43,219 bases of DNA from DSXH01 sp020724325 (GCA_040756515.1 JBFLYW010000034.1:1-43219), one strand, 5' to 3'; shown: positions 1 to 7,640, counted from the stretch's first letter. The notes: generated by a model from the sequence alone, not told the origin. Numbers and translations: made by a program.

Positions 1-125
1 AAAATGGACTATACAAATACAAAACTGGGCTGTTGTTCTTTCTCATTTTTCTGTTATTTTTGAAGGGCAATTACAAAATGTTCTTTAATTCAAAAATCCA
101 TTTACACAAATTATTTTACAGACTC
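1..125 (+). mobile_element. IS256-family element, 3' end (left copy)
   Basis: These 125 bases occur again, inverted and without a mismatch, at 43093-43217. They contain the last codons of a mutator-type (IS256) transposase, a stop at 86-88, and about 37 bases running to the element boundary. Read from outside, the terminal repeat begins GAGTCTGTAAAATAATTTG. The boundary is set where the two copies stop matching, between 125 and 126. The bases at 126 onward continue a subtilase gene, so the element sits inside that gene. The rest of the element lies beyond the window. Assignment to IS256 rests on the protein tail and the closeness of stop codon and terminal repeat. Confidence 0.8.
2..88 (+). 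CDS. IS256-family transposase, C-terminal fragment
   Basis: An open frame entering from the left edge reads KWTIQIQNWAVVL, then SHFSVIFEGQLQNVL and a stop. The pattern K-W-T-x-P/I-x-x-N-W followed by a hydrophobic stretch and F-E-G-x-L is what I know of the extreme C terminus of IS256-family (Mutator, DDE) transposases, especially those of Bacteroidota. Only 28 residues are present. The catalytic domain lies outside the window, so activity cannot be judged. The identical tail is encoded at the other end of the window on the minus strand. Confidence 0.7.
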   Translation, partial: KWTIQIQNWAVVLSHFSVIFEGQLQNVL

Positions 126-1286
126 AGGATAAGTTATTGAACTACTGTTGTAATTTTGTGTACAAAATGTAACAACTGTTCCAAGTCCGTCTCTTCCCAG
201 GGTAACAGCATCATCGATAGCGTCATCAAGTAATTGACTTTGCAAATCAGAATGAGCCCAAGAATTACTAATAATATGTGCATCGTTTTGCCATGCGTAA
301 TTTATTCCATCAGCTAGATCTTCGGCGATACCAGGATATAAAAACAAACTGTTACTAATTGACATTAACTGACTAGCCGGTGCGATCCCTGCAACACCTG
401 TGTTATTATTGGTATTAGCGCCTGCTATACCTGCAACAGCTACCCCATGATTCCCATAAATCACGCTTGGAGATGTCTCCGATTCAGTATCATAACTTAA
501 TGAATATATATTTGGTAAATCTGGATGATTCATCTCCAAACCTTGATCGAGTATTGCCAGTATAATTCCTGAATTACTTTTGGTGATTTTCCATGCATCT
601 AGTGCTTGAATATCGCTGTTTGATGTGCCACCATATTGACCGTTATTATGCAGATTCCATTGATCCGAAAAATATGGGTCATTTACACTTTGAATTAAAT
701 CGTCTACCATCAAATCTGGTTGAGAAGCGCTAAAGTACCCCGTTTCAAAGAAAAAATTAGCCATCTCCAGTGCATTTCCTTTGGAATTACTATTACATGA
801 TAAGGTGTACCATAAGGGCATGAATTTATTATGCCCTACTATTCTCACTCCGTTTTTCTGTGCAAGTTCCACTAACAATTGATGGTCATCTGATTTATAT
901 AGTTTTACATAGAACAGGTGAGATAGCCCGACTTCTTTTCCAGATTTCGAATAAAAGAAAGGTGTTCGATAGAGAATAAAAGGTTTCGTTAAATTAATTT
1001 CGGTCATGGCTGCACTGACAATAGTCCAATAATGATCTATTTCGTTGGGAGTTATGGCATCACTTTTCTTTATTCTTTTTATTTCATCGATTCTGTCTTT
1101 GTCTATTTGAAGTTCTTTGCTCAAAATAACTCTGTCTGGTTTTTGACTAAATAGAAGAAACCACTTATTATCTTTTAGTTGTAGTGCCTGCTTTTCTCCT
1201 TTGTACCAATAATAGTATTTACCTTCTTGGGCAAAATTTACTGAAGCAAGACAGGTAACTATGAGTAAGAATAAAAATCGTTTCAT
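111..1286 (-). CDS. Secreted subtilisin-like serine protease (S8), truncated by IS insertion
   Basis: A signal peptide (MKRFLFLLIVTCLASVNFAQ) is followed by a propeptide-like region and an S8 domain. The catalytic Asp is in ILDQGLEMNHPDL (about residue 247), the His in GNHGVAVAG (about 280), and a probable oxyanion Asn in CTQNYNSS (about 378). The G-T-S catalytic serine is absent. Genuine sequence ends at base 126, and the last four codons (E-S-V-K, stop at 111-113) come from the IS end. The product is therefore predicted to be inactive. The start at 1286 is preferred: its ATG overlaps the upstream stop as ATGA and has a GGGGAG site upstream. An in-frame ATG at 1301 would put a non-signal MGRRA leader first. 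It is the last gene of a three-gene minus-strand group. A C-terminal T9SS tail would be expected but lies outside. Confidence 0.85.
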   Translation of the reverse strand: MKRFLFLLIVTCLASVNFAQEGKYYYWYKGEKQALQLKDNKWFLLFSQKPDRVILSKELQIDKDRIDEIKRIKKSDAITPNEIDHYWTIVSAAMTEINLTKPFILYRTPFFYSKSGKEVGLSHLFYVKLYKSDDHQLLVELAQKNGVRIVGHNKFMPLWYTLSCNSNSKGNALEMANFFFETGYFSASQPDLMVDDLIQSVNDPYFSDQWNLHNNGQYGGTSNSDIQALDAWKITKSNSGIILAILDQGLEMNHPDLPNIYSLSYDTESETSPSVIYGNHGVAVAGIAGANTNNNTGVAGIAPASQLMSISNSLFLYPGIAEDLADGINYAWQNDAHIISNSWAHSDLQSQLLDDAIDDAVTLGRDGLGTVVTFCTQNYNSSSITYPESVK

Positions 1287-1837
1287 CGCTCTTCTCCCCA
1301 AATAACTTTAAATTCAATTACATCAGCTAAATACCCCCTTGGAACAACAACCATATAGGAAGCAATTTCTGGATGAGCGCAAATCATCTTCCCTATAATC
1401 ACAGTGTATGTTAATGTATCACGTAGAAAAGAAACATTTTGTTCTTTAATATAAATACAATGCGGCTGCACTTTGGTCATACCTGCGAGCACAAATTCCT
1501 CATCAAAGTTCACTACGGGGTCATTATCGCATAAAACATATTTATTAAAAACAGTTTGATTAGTAATAATTAGTTCAACATCGCTCAGTTCATCGTAATT
1601 ATTACCACGCTCTATGTTTGAAAAATTAAACTCACACTTAAACACACCACCAATAGATCCATTATCTTCAAATGCAGGTGCCGCTCTCAAGGTATAAAAA
1701 GGAACCACTATTAATTCATCGGGCGTGGATGAATTATCATTATCAAAGGTGAGTATGTTACAAGAAGGAATTGTAATAATTAATATCAAAAAGACTATGT
1801 TATAAATTACTACCATAAATATTTTTTGAAAATTCAT
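1283..1837 (-). CDS. Hypothetical lipoprotein
   Basis: This 184-residue protein has a long hydrophobic leader ending in a lipobox (IPSC), so it is probably a lipid-anchored envelope protein. The mature part is rich in beta-forming residues and contains two further Cys-containing segments (YVLCDNDP and KMICAHPE). I recognise no family. It starts behind a strong AAGGAGG site and ends in an ATGA overlap with the subtilase gene, so the two are probably translated together. The gene upstream encodes an S74-domain surface protein 40 bases away. A role as a partner, inhibitor or anchor of the protease is possible but is only inferred from the operon. Confidence 0.65.
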   Translation of the reverse strand: MNFQKIFMVVIYNIVFLILIITIPSCNILTFDNDNSSTPDELIVVPFYTLRAAPAFEDNGSIGGVFKCEFNFSNIERGNNYDELSDVELIITNQTVFNKYVLCDNDPVVNFDEEFVLAGMTKVQPHCIYIKEQNVSFLRDTLTYTVIIGKMICAHPEIASYMVVVPRGYLADVIEFKVIWGEER

Positions 1838-1877
1838 TTTTTACCTCCTTACTAATGCCTAACAAGGAAGGGTTGTA

Positions 1878-2594
1878 TTAATTGCCTCCCCTTGCTATTT
1901 TACGTTCAAGTTCTTCAATTCTTACTTGTTGTTCTTGCACTGCTGAAAGCAAGGCAACTATAATTCCATTGTAATCAATTCCTTTAATTGTTGCGGAGGC
2001 CCTTTCACTGACAGGCTCCCCATTTTCATTCGTAAGAGGACTTACTACTTCTATAACTAATTCAGGGAACACTTTTTCAACTTCCTGTGACAACAGACCC
2101 ATATGCTCTCCTTCTTTGGCACCTAATACCGGGAGTCCTTTTTGACGTGATTCAGCTTCACTAAGAAATTCAAAACGTACAGGTTTTATCTGACCTATCT
2201 TTGAAAGTATATCTTTTCCATTTAATGGGAAGATGTTTTTCTTTAGCTGTTCATCTGAAGATTGATAACTTCCAGTTGCATAAACATTCCCTGCGAAGTA
2301 ACCTGCCCATTTATTTGAACCACCGTAACCAGTAGCATCTCCGTAAATAGCATAATTCGCATTGCTACCATTATGTGCTGCGCCATAAACTCCATAATTC
2401 CTATAAGTACCATTAGCTCTACCCCATATGCCGTAACTCATATCATTATTGTTATACTCAACATGCAATTTGATCCAATTATAGGTACAATCTGGATTTG
2501 TACCAATTGCAACAGCACCACAGCTACTAAGTTTTATTTGAGCTGTCAATGATGACGAAATAAAGAATACACAAAGAAGTAACCTTTTTATCAT
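1878..2594 (-). CDS. Exported protein with C-terminal S74 intramolecular-chaperone domain
   Basis: About 238 residues. A signal peptide (MIKRLLLCVFFISSSLTAQ) is followed by a middle region with the Y-G-V/I-Y/W-G spacing common in tail-fibre-like and surface proteins (YGIWGRANG, YGVYGAAH, YAIYGDAT). A C-terminal S74/endosialidase-chaperone domain follows. Its signature SSDEQLKKNI (about residue 111) contains the Ser and Lys of the self-cleavage dyad, and the protein ends in a heptad-like helix (VQEQQVRIEELERKI). In known S74 proteins this domain trimerises and then cleaves itself off. The start at 2594 has a GGGAGG site; the in-frame extension to 2744 has no signal peptide at its front. It is first in the operon with the lipoprotein and the subtilase. 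Confidence 0.75.
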   Translation of the reverse strand: MIKRLLLCVFFISSSLTAQIKLSSCGAVAIGTNPDCTYNWIKLHVEYNNNDMSYGIWGRANGTYRNYGVYGAAHNGSNANYAIYGDATGYGGSNKWAGYFAGNVYATGSYQSSDEQLKKNIFPLNGKDILSKIGQIKPVRFEFLSEAESRQKGLPVLGAKEGEHMGLLSQEVEKVFPELVIEVVSPLTNENGEPVSERASATIKGIDYNGIIVALLSAVQEQQVRIEELERKIARGGN

Positions 2595-2793
2595 GATAAT
2601 TCCTCCCAAATAATTATTGTTATGAAAAGTTTTTTGAATTTTGTTTCTGGACATAGAATGTAGATTTCGATTTTGTTTTTGGAGTACATCTTTTAAATCT
2701 CCATAAACTATAAATATAATAAGCAATCGTAATAAATTAATCAAGCCAGTTCATAATTTATTGTATTGCCGGATTGACTCAAAATAAATCTAA

Positions 2794-3007
2794 CCGTACT
2801 GTTTGAGCAAAGTAGTCGTTAACGTAGAGATATCAATTAACCTCTGGCAAAAGCTTTGTTATTTTCTTTCGTCAAAAGGATTTACGGTACTAATGGTAAG
2901 TCCCTTATTCACTCACCATGAACGTCCTAAGATAAACAACAACTTTTCAAGAACAGACCCCAAAGATGCTCTAGCAGTTGCCAACTGTACACGTCAAGGA
3001 TACTTCA
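2794..3007 (+). pseudogene. IS110-family transposase remnant
   Basis: The frame contains YFLSSKGFTVLMVSPLF, and then NNFSRTDPKDALAVANCTRQG. This matches the IS110 (DEDD) transposase N-terminal half, where a ...W..L..YL...G..V..VNP... segment precedes the conserved D-P-K-D-A...A...R-Q-G. The usual N-terminal catalytic Asp segment is missing, a stop at 2791-2793 lies just upstream, and the C-terminal half with its Ser-rich domain is absent. After about 3007 the reading frame runs antisense over a toxin-like pseudogene. This is a decayed fragment of an old insertion. Confidence 0.65.
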
Positions 3008-3207
3008 ATTTTTATAAGAGCTTCACGAATTTTCTCAATAGACAATTCAGGTACAATTCTGCCTTTCTCTGGATGATCAACAATTGACTATGCAACCGAA
3101 ATCAACTTATCAACAAACTCGATAGCAGCAACGGGATTATCTCTTGAGATGTATTCCTCAATTTCTTGTAATCGAAGTAATGCTTCTTTTGTCCAGAATA
3201 TTTTCAT
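2971..3207 (-). pseudogene. ParE/RelE-like toxin pseudogene with in-frame TAG
   Basis: On the minus strand an ATG at 3207 opens MKIFWTKEALLRLQEIEEYI, followed by SRDNPVAAIEFVDKLISVA, then TAG at 3090-3088. The same frame continues SIVDHPEKGRIVPELSIEKIRE. This is the layout of ParE/RelE-superfamily toxins: W-T/S..A...L..I..YI, NP..A..FV..L, HP..GR.VPE and IRE. The stop falls where homologues have a polar residue. The last beta strands (usually Y-R-I/V-I-Y) are missing because the sequence runs into the IS110 remnant near 3005. The open frame ends at 2971. The ATG overlaps the TGA of a short upstream frame (ending KARVSKER), as in toxin-antitoxin pairs, but I cannot recognise an antitoxin there. 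Confidence 0.65.
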
Positions 3208-3399
3208 CTTTCTTTTGAGACTCTTGCTTTTTGCAATTTATTGCTGATAATATTGATTTGTTTTTCGAATATAACATCAGAAAACTACTACAGTATATTG
3301 TTTACTACTGCAAGTATGATAAGTGTACCAACAAAAAAATTATACTCAAAAACTAATTTTAGGTTGACGGCAATGCGACTTGTCGGGAGACGAAGAATA

Positions 3400-3434
3400 G
3401 TCATTTCGAAGGAGCGAAGTGACTGAGAAATGAC
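3400..3434. repeat. Short palindromic interspersed repeat
   Basis: GTCATTTC at 3400-3407 and GAAATGAC at 3427-3434 are perfect inverted arms around a 19-base centre containing GAAGGAGCGAAGTGACT. From memory, GTCATTTCGA...GAAATGAC sequences are common intergenic repeats in Bacteroidota and relatives. Only one copy is seen in this window, so the interspersed nature is recalled, not shown. Confidence 0.5.
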
Positions 3435-3583
3435 AAACGATATTATTTCAGAGTGATCAATAAAACTATTTATAAAACGCAAAACTTCTACCTATTGTGA
3501 ATTGAACTCTTATTTTGCACCCTACCGATGTTCAGGTTAAAGGTGATATTGAGAACGTGATAAGAATTGTTGTTAATACACTT

Positions 3584-3621
3584 AAAACAGAAAACCCAGC
3601 AAGAGCGGGTTTTTCTGTTTT
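3584..3621 (-). terminator. Rho-independent terminator of tRNA-Lys
   Basis: AAAACAGAAAACCC pairs with GGGTTTTTCTGTTTT across a short AGCAAGAGC loop. The hairpin lies immediately 3' of the tRNA on the minus strand and has T-rich flanks on both sides, so it could act in both directions. Confidence 0.8.
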
Positions 3622-3623
3622 AG

Positions 3624-3696
3624 TGCATCCAGCCGGATTCGAACCGGCGACCTGCTGATTAAGAGTCAGATGCTCTACCAGCTGAGCTATGGATGC
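3624..3696 (-). tRNA. tRNA-Lys (anticodon CTT)
   Basis: On the minus strand the acceptor arm GCATCCA pairs with TGGATGC, followed by discriminator A at 3624. The D arm contains GCTCAGCTGGTAGAGC. The anticodon loop CTCTTAA gives anticodon CTT, which reads AAG. The T arm has GGTTCGAATCC. The length is 73 bases, CCA is not encoded, and a strong terminator follows. No other tRNA is adjacent. Confidence 0.95.
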
Positions 3697-3856
3697 GGGG
3701 CAAAAATACGGAAAAATCATCTTCATACAAAAAGAACATTTATTTCTTAGAATTATTTTCAATCAATTATTTCTTTTTACAATAGATTTACTAATTTTAA
3801 AAGCAGCAGATAAAATTTTTGTCCCGTCTTTGTATCTTTTATTAGGAAAGAATTTA

Positions 3857-4804
3857 ATGATAGAAAACCTTAAAGACCCAGCTATAATTTTTTTTATGAT
3901 TGGTTTGCTGGCTGGCATAGTAAAATCCGACTTAAAACTGCCCGAAGCTATTTATGAAATAATAAGTATTTACTTGCTGCTTTCAATCGGGTTGAAAGGA
4001 GGTGTTCAATTAGCAGAGTCGAATCTTTACACGCTTATAATTCCAGCTGCTGGTGCAATTGCAATTGGATTGATAATACCGGTAATTGCTTATTTAGTAT
4101 TAAGAAGAATCGGAAAATTCAACCGGGCAGATTCTGCCGCAATTGCTGCTCATTACGGTTCTGTTAGCGCTGTTACATTTGCCATTGTGTTAATCTACCT
4201 GGATAGATTAGGGGTTAAGTACGAAGAGTTTACAACCGTGCTTCTTGTATTACTCGAGATCCCGGCAATTGCAGTAGGAATTTTTATCGCGCGTTTACGA
4301 GTAAGCAAAATTCAAATTTCCTATGGTAAACTTGTTCATGAAGTTCTCTTTGGAAAAAGCATCTATCTACTATTAACCGGATTAATTGCCGGGTATATTC
4401 TTGGTCCCGACGGAATCAAACCTGTTAAGATTGTTTTTTTCGAACCCTTTAAGGGCGTGTTAACCTTTTTCCTTCTCGAAATGGGGTTAGTTGCATCTCG
4501 CAGGTTATCGGATTTGAAAAATGCCGGTTCGTTTCTAATATTGTTCGGCATGATAATGCCGTTAATTTCCGGAACAATAGGAACGGTAGTTGGTTACTAC
4601 ACCGGGCTATCGATTGGCGGAACCGCGGTACTTGCAACGTTAGCCGGAAGCGCTTCTTACATAGCAGCACCGGCTGCAATGCGTATTGCTGTTCCGGAAG
4701 CTAATCCTACTTATTATCTAACTGCCTCTCTCGTTATTACTTTTCCGTTTAACCTTATTATAGGCATTCCAATTTATCACTGGATGTCTGTAATGATTCA
4801 TTGA
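3857..4804 (+). CDS. sbtA: SbtA-like sodium-dependent bicarbonate permease
   Basis: About 315 residues with roughly ten hydrophobic segments. The N terminus has the family hallmarks LKDPAIIFFMIGLLAG, KSDLKLPEAIYE and YLLLSIGLKGG. The C-terminal half has LAGSASYIAAPAAM. These match the SbtA/DUF897 family (PF05982), high-affinity Na+/HCO3- symporters first known from cyanobacteria. The start at 3857 is chosen because homology begins at MIENLKDPA and an AGGAAAG site lies upstream; the frame extends 5' to the tRNA without family sequence. The next gene encodes the cognate PII-like regulator SbtB, 9 bases downstream, which strongly supports the call. In a heterotroph it may feed carboxylases such as carbamoyl phosphate synthetase (also in this window) or serve pH and redox balance; that is inference. 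Confidence 0.88.
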   Translation: MIENLKDPAIIFFMIGLLAGIVKSDLKLPEAIYEIISIYLLLSIGLKGGVQLAESNLYTLIIPAAGAIAIGLIIPVIAYLVLRRIGKFNRADSAAIAAHYGSVSAVTFAIVLIYLDRLGVKYEEFTTVLLVLLEIPAIAVGIFIARLRVSKIQISYGKLVHEVLFGKSIYLLLTGLIAGYILGPDGIKPVKIVFFEPFKGVLTFFLLEMGLVASRRLSDLKNAGSFLILFGMIMPLISGTIGTVVGYYTGLSIGGTAVLATLAGSASYIAAPAAMRIAVPEANPTYYLTASLVITFPFNLIIGIPIYHWMSVMIH

Positions 4805-4813
4805 GGAAATAAT

Positions 4814-5107
4814 ATGAAAATAAAATTAGTTACTATTATAACAGAGTCAATTTTAGAACAGATGCTTGTTAACGATATTAAAAATCTTGGTGCTAAAGGT
4901 TACACAATTTTGGAAGCGCGCGGAAGCGGCGCACATGGAAATAGAAGCGCCGATTGGGGACAAAATCAAAATATACAGATAGAAATTATCTGTAACGAAT
5001 CAACCGCTAATGCAATTTGCGAACATTGCCAAAAAAACTATTATCCATATTATGCTATGGTAATTTTTACATCCGATATTCAAGTATTGCGTTCAGACAA
5101 ATTTTAA
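4814..5107 (+). CDS. sbtB: SbtB, PII-like regulator of SbtA
   Basis: A 97-residue PII-superfamily protein. The fold signature GAKGYTILEARGSGAHGNR is followed by SADWGQNQNIQIEIIC, and the C-terminal strand ends VLRSDKF. In cyanobacteria SbtB is trimeric, binds cAMP, AMP, ADP or ATP and plugs SbtA according to adenylate state. The C-terminal redox R-loop (C-G-P-E-G-C) found in some cyanobacterial SbtB proteins is absent, as the chain ends at DKF. It lies 9 bases after sbtA with GAGGAAAT before the ATG, so the pair is co-transcribed. Lack of the R-loop suggests nucleotide sensing without apyrase/redox control. Confidence 0.85.
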   Translation: MKIKLVTIITESILEQMLVNDIKNLGAKGYTILEARGSGAHGNRSADWGQNQNIQIEIICNESTANAICEHCQKNYYPYYAMVIFTSDIQVLRSDKF

Positions 5108-5119
5108 AACGGAGATAAA

Positions 5120-5803
5120 ATGAAAAAACTAAATGCAAATCAGAAATTATTGTTAGCTTCGGCAATAATTACAATAACAGGAATAATTTTATCTGGACCG
5201 ATTGGAATTTTGATTGCACAAATTAAGCCGCAACCTGCTTGGCAGGGAGAAATAGTTTTCATTGCAAATTACCATTATGTTCAAACCGTTCCTTATCTTT
5301 TTGGATTTTTACTCATATTAGGTTTTACATTATTTATGTCCGCTTCATTTAGATTAGCTTCTACCGGTTATCAGAAAATTTTACGGATTGCAGCCAATAT
5401 ATTTACTGCTGTTTATGTTGCCATGATAGGTTTAAATTATGCTATTCAGACAGCATTAGTACCAGCATTAATTTACAAGAACCCTTCTTTTGCTGGATTA
5501 TTTACAATGGCAAATCCGCAGTCTGTTGGCTGGATATTAGAAATGTTCGGTTATGGATTCTTAGGAATAGCAGCAATTTTAATTGCGCCTGTTTTTAATA
5601 AAGGAATAAGAATGAATTTGATAAGGTACTTGCTGACTGCAAATGGTGTAATAAGTATTTTAGGCGCGGCTGCAACAACTTTAGGCACTAATTGGTTAAT
5701 GGAATGGCCTGGGATTGTTAGCGTTGTAGTATGGAATTTATTAATTCTTGTGATTATGGTGTTAGTTATTGTAGATATTTATAAATCTAAATTTGCAGAT
5801 TAA
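5120..5803 (+). CDS. Hypothetical polytopic membrane protein
   Basis: A 227-residue protein with about six or seven hydrophobic segments (near residues 10-33, 55-78, 88-108, 138-160, 168-190 and 195-220) and a short polar C terminus. It follows sbtB by 12 bases with an ACGGAG site and is probably in the same transcript. It resembles the many DUF4386-like small integral membrane proteins of Bacteroidota in general layout, but I cannot name a family with confidence. No catalytic motif is visible. Context suggests a link to bicarbonate transport, or simple operon sharing. Confidence 0.55.
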   Translation: MKKLNANQKLLLASAIITITGIILSGPIGILIAQIKPQPAWQGEIVFIANYHYVQTVPYLFGFLLILGFTLFMSASFRLASTGYQKILRIAANIFTAVYVAMIGLNYAIQTALVPALIYKNPSFAGLFTMANPQSVGWILEMFGYGFLGIAAILIAPVFNKGIRMNLIRYLLTANGVISILGAAATTLGTNWLMEWPGIVSVVVWNLLILVIMVLVIVDIYKSKFAD

Positions 5804-5841
5804 CAAAACGAACCGGGGAATTAATTCTCAATTCTCAATTT

Positions 5842-5863
5842 ATCCGCTGTCTTATTAGCGGAT
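5842..5863. terminator. Probable bidirectional terminator
   Basis: ATCCGCT (5842-5848) pairs with AGCGGAT (5857-5863) over an 8-base loop, between the convergent ends of the membrane protein gene and the gamma-glutamyltransferase gene. The flanks are A/T-rich but lack a long T run. A direct repeat of AATTCTC (5823-5836) precedes it. Confidence 0.5.
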
Positions 5864-5883
5864 TCCAAATTTTCAATTGCATT

Positions 5884-7575
5884 TTAAAAACCAGCTGCTT
5901 GTCCATCTTTTCTAGATTCCGAAGCGCCGTAATACACTTTATTAACCGGATCGTACATAATAGCTTGGTAGCCGCCGTAATTTCCAACATCGTATCTTAC
6001 CTTATGACCCATCTTAATCAGTTCGCGGATTACATCATAGCCGAATGCAGATTCCAAACATACCTCGCCGCCATCGGTCATTTTTTCACCCGTTGGTTCG
6101 GACGATCCTTCGTGCAGAATTCTAGGAGCATCGCCGGCTTCCTGTATATTCATTCCAAAATCGATTATGTTCATTATTATTTGAACATGTCCCTGAGGCT
6201 GGGTAGCTCCGCCCATTACTCCAAAACTAAGGAATGGTTTTCCGTTTTTTGTAACAAATGCCGGTATAATTGTGTGAAATGGTCTTTTATGAGGCGCATA
6301 AGTATTAAAGTGACCTTCTTCAAGCATAAACATTTCGCCTCTATTCTGAAGAACAAAACCGAGTTTGTATGGAGTCATTCCGCTCCCCATACCGCGGTAA
6401 TTGCTTTGAATTAGTGATACCATGTTGCCTTCTTCATCTGCAACAGTTAAATAAATTGTATCTCCTTCATTTAGTGCAGGATTTCCGGCATCATAAGTTC
6501 TGGCAGCCCGGTTGTCATTAATTAGTTTCCTTCGCTGCTCTGCATAATCTTTCGATATTAATTCTTTAGTTGGAATTTTATTGAATTCCGGATCGGCATA
6601 AAATTTTGCCCTGTCTTCAAATGCAAGCTTCTTGGCTTCAACAAAATAATGGATATGTTCTTTCGAACCGAATCCGAAATCCTTAACCGGATATTTTTCC
6701 AAAATGTTCAACATCTGTAATGCCGCTATTCCCTGTCCGTTAGGCGGTAATTCCCATACATCATAACCGCGGTAATTTGTTGATACCGGTTCAACCCATT
6801 CAGATTTATGATCGGCTAAATCCTGATAAGATAAAAATCCGCCTACTTCTTTCATGTAAGCATCAATTACTTTTGCAACTTCGCCTTTATAAAAATAATC
6901 TCTTCCCTCTTTGGCAATTTTATCATACGTGTTTGCTAAAAAAGGACTGGTCCACATTTCGCCTTTAACGGGTCCTTTTCCGTTTCTCATAAAAATTTCT
7001 TCGAAGCCGGGAAATCTTCTAAGCGACTGTGCATTTCTCTGCCAGTAAAATGCAATTAATTCTGTAACAGGAAATCCTTCGCGCGCATATTTAATTGCTG
7101 GAGCCAGAATATCTGTCATTGGCAGTTTCCCGAATCTTTTATGCAGTTCGAACCAGCCGTCAACGGCTCCGGGAACAGAAACCGGCAATGGTCCGAATGG
7201 AGGAATTCTTTTTATGTTATTCTTCTTAAAATAATTTAGAGCAAGCGAATAAGGCGAGCGTCCGCTCGCATTCAATCCATATAACTTTTTGTCTTTAGCG
7301 CTCCATACAATTGCGAACAGGTCGCCGCCTATTCCACATCCGGTAGGTTCCATTAAACCAAGACAAGCGTTTGCAGCAATAGCCGCATCAATTGCGCTTC
7401 CACCTTTCTTTAATATGTCTAATGCTGCCTGGGTTGCAAGCGGCTGACTTGTAGCAGCCAAACCATTCTTTGCAATTACTTCGGATCTGGTGGCAAATTC
7501 TTTTCCTGTAATACGATCCTGGGCAAAATTAAATGAAGCAAAAAGAATAAATAGAAACGGTATTATCTTTTTCAT
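5884..7575 (-). CDS. ggt: Gamma-glutamyltransferase (periplasmic)
   Basis: The 563-residue protein has a signal peptide (MKKIIPFLFILFASFNFAQ) and is of full family length. It transfers or hydrolyses the gamma-glutamyl group of glutathione and related peptides. Family blocks include GGSAIDAAIAANACLGLMEP, GIGGDLFAIVW, SGRSP and VPGAVDGW. The autoprocessing site is at GDTIYLTVAD: cleavage before Thr373 would make it the N-terminal nucleophile of the small subunit. The C-terminal block GVMGGATQPQGHVQ is present. The gene is transcribed alone, away from the SPFH gene, and ends against the hairpin at 5842-5863. Only a weak AGAG lies upstream of the ATG. The acylase subfamily cannot be fully excluded, but length and motifs favour GGT. 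Confidence 0.92.
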   Translation of the reverse strand: MKKIIPFLFILFASFNFAQDRITGKEFATRSEVIAKNGLAATSQPLATQAALDILKKGGSAIDAAIAANACLGLMEPTGCGIGGDLFAIVWSAKDKKLYGLNASGRSPYSLALNYFKKNNIKRIPPFGPLPVSVPGAVDGWFELHKRFGKLPMTDILAPAIKYAREGFPVTELIAFYWQRNAQSLRRFPGFEEIFMRNGKGPVKGEMWTSPFLANTYDKIAKEGRDYFYKGEVAKVIDAYMKEVGGFLSYQDLADHKSEWVEPVSTNYRGYDVWELPPNGQGIAALQMLNILEKYPVKDFGFGSKEHIHYFVEAKKLAFEDRAKFYADPEFNKIPTKELISKDYAEQRRKLINDNRAARTYDAGNPALNEGDTIYLTVADEEGNMVSLIQSNYRGMGSGMTPYKLGFVLQNRGEMFMLEEGHFNTYAPHKRPFHTIIPAFVTKNGKPFLSFGVMGGATQPQGHVQIIMNIIDFGMNIQEAGDAPRILHEGSSEPTGEKMTDGGEVCLESAFGYDVIRELIKMGHKVRYDVGNYGGYQAIMYDPVNKVYYGASESRKDGQAAGF

Positions 7576-7612
7576 TTCAATACTCTGTTAAAATTCGATG
7601 GTAAAATAATTT

Positions 7613-7640
7613 TTTGATAGGAAAAGCAAAAGTATTTTTG
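7613..7640 (+). promoter_or_regulatory. Candidate Bacteroidota-type promoter of the SPFH gene
   Basis: TTTG at 7613-7616 and TATTTTTG at 7633-7640 fit the -33 TTTG and -7 TAnnTTTG boxes of the Bacteroidota sigma factor, with a 16-base gap (slightly short). Transcription would begin near 7647, giving a 5' leader of about 47 bases with a good AGGAGG site. The assignment assumes this organism uses that promoter type. Confidence 0.4.

Larger units (their letters stand above)
2595..3623. other. Gene-poor region with mobile-element and toxin debris
   Basis: About 1 kb separates the S74 gene from the tRNA. It contains the presumed leader and promoter of the minus-strand operon, an IS110 transposase remnant, a broken ParE/RelE-like toxin gene in the opposite direction, a short palindromic repeat and the tRNA terminator, each listed separately. 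I see no intact gene. The open frames at 3241-3426 and 3288-3482 lie over the palindromic repeat and look fortuitous. Confidence 0.6.

Noticed and set aside
3241..3482. Two short opposite open frames over the palindromic repeat
   Set aside because: Both are low-complexity, centred on a non-coding palindrome and lack ribosome sites.
3532..3762. Minus-strand open frame containing SIAQLVEHLTLNQQVAGSNP
   Set aside because: This is the well-known false protein produced by translating a tRNA gene; it runs across tRNA-Lys and its terminator.
5899..6414. 171-codon plus-strand open frame inside ggt
   Set aside because: It is fully antisense to a conserved full-length gamma-glutamyltransferase and has no ribosome site or family features.
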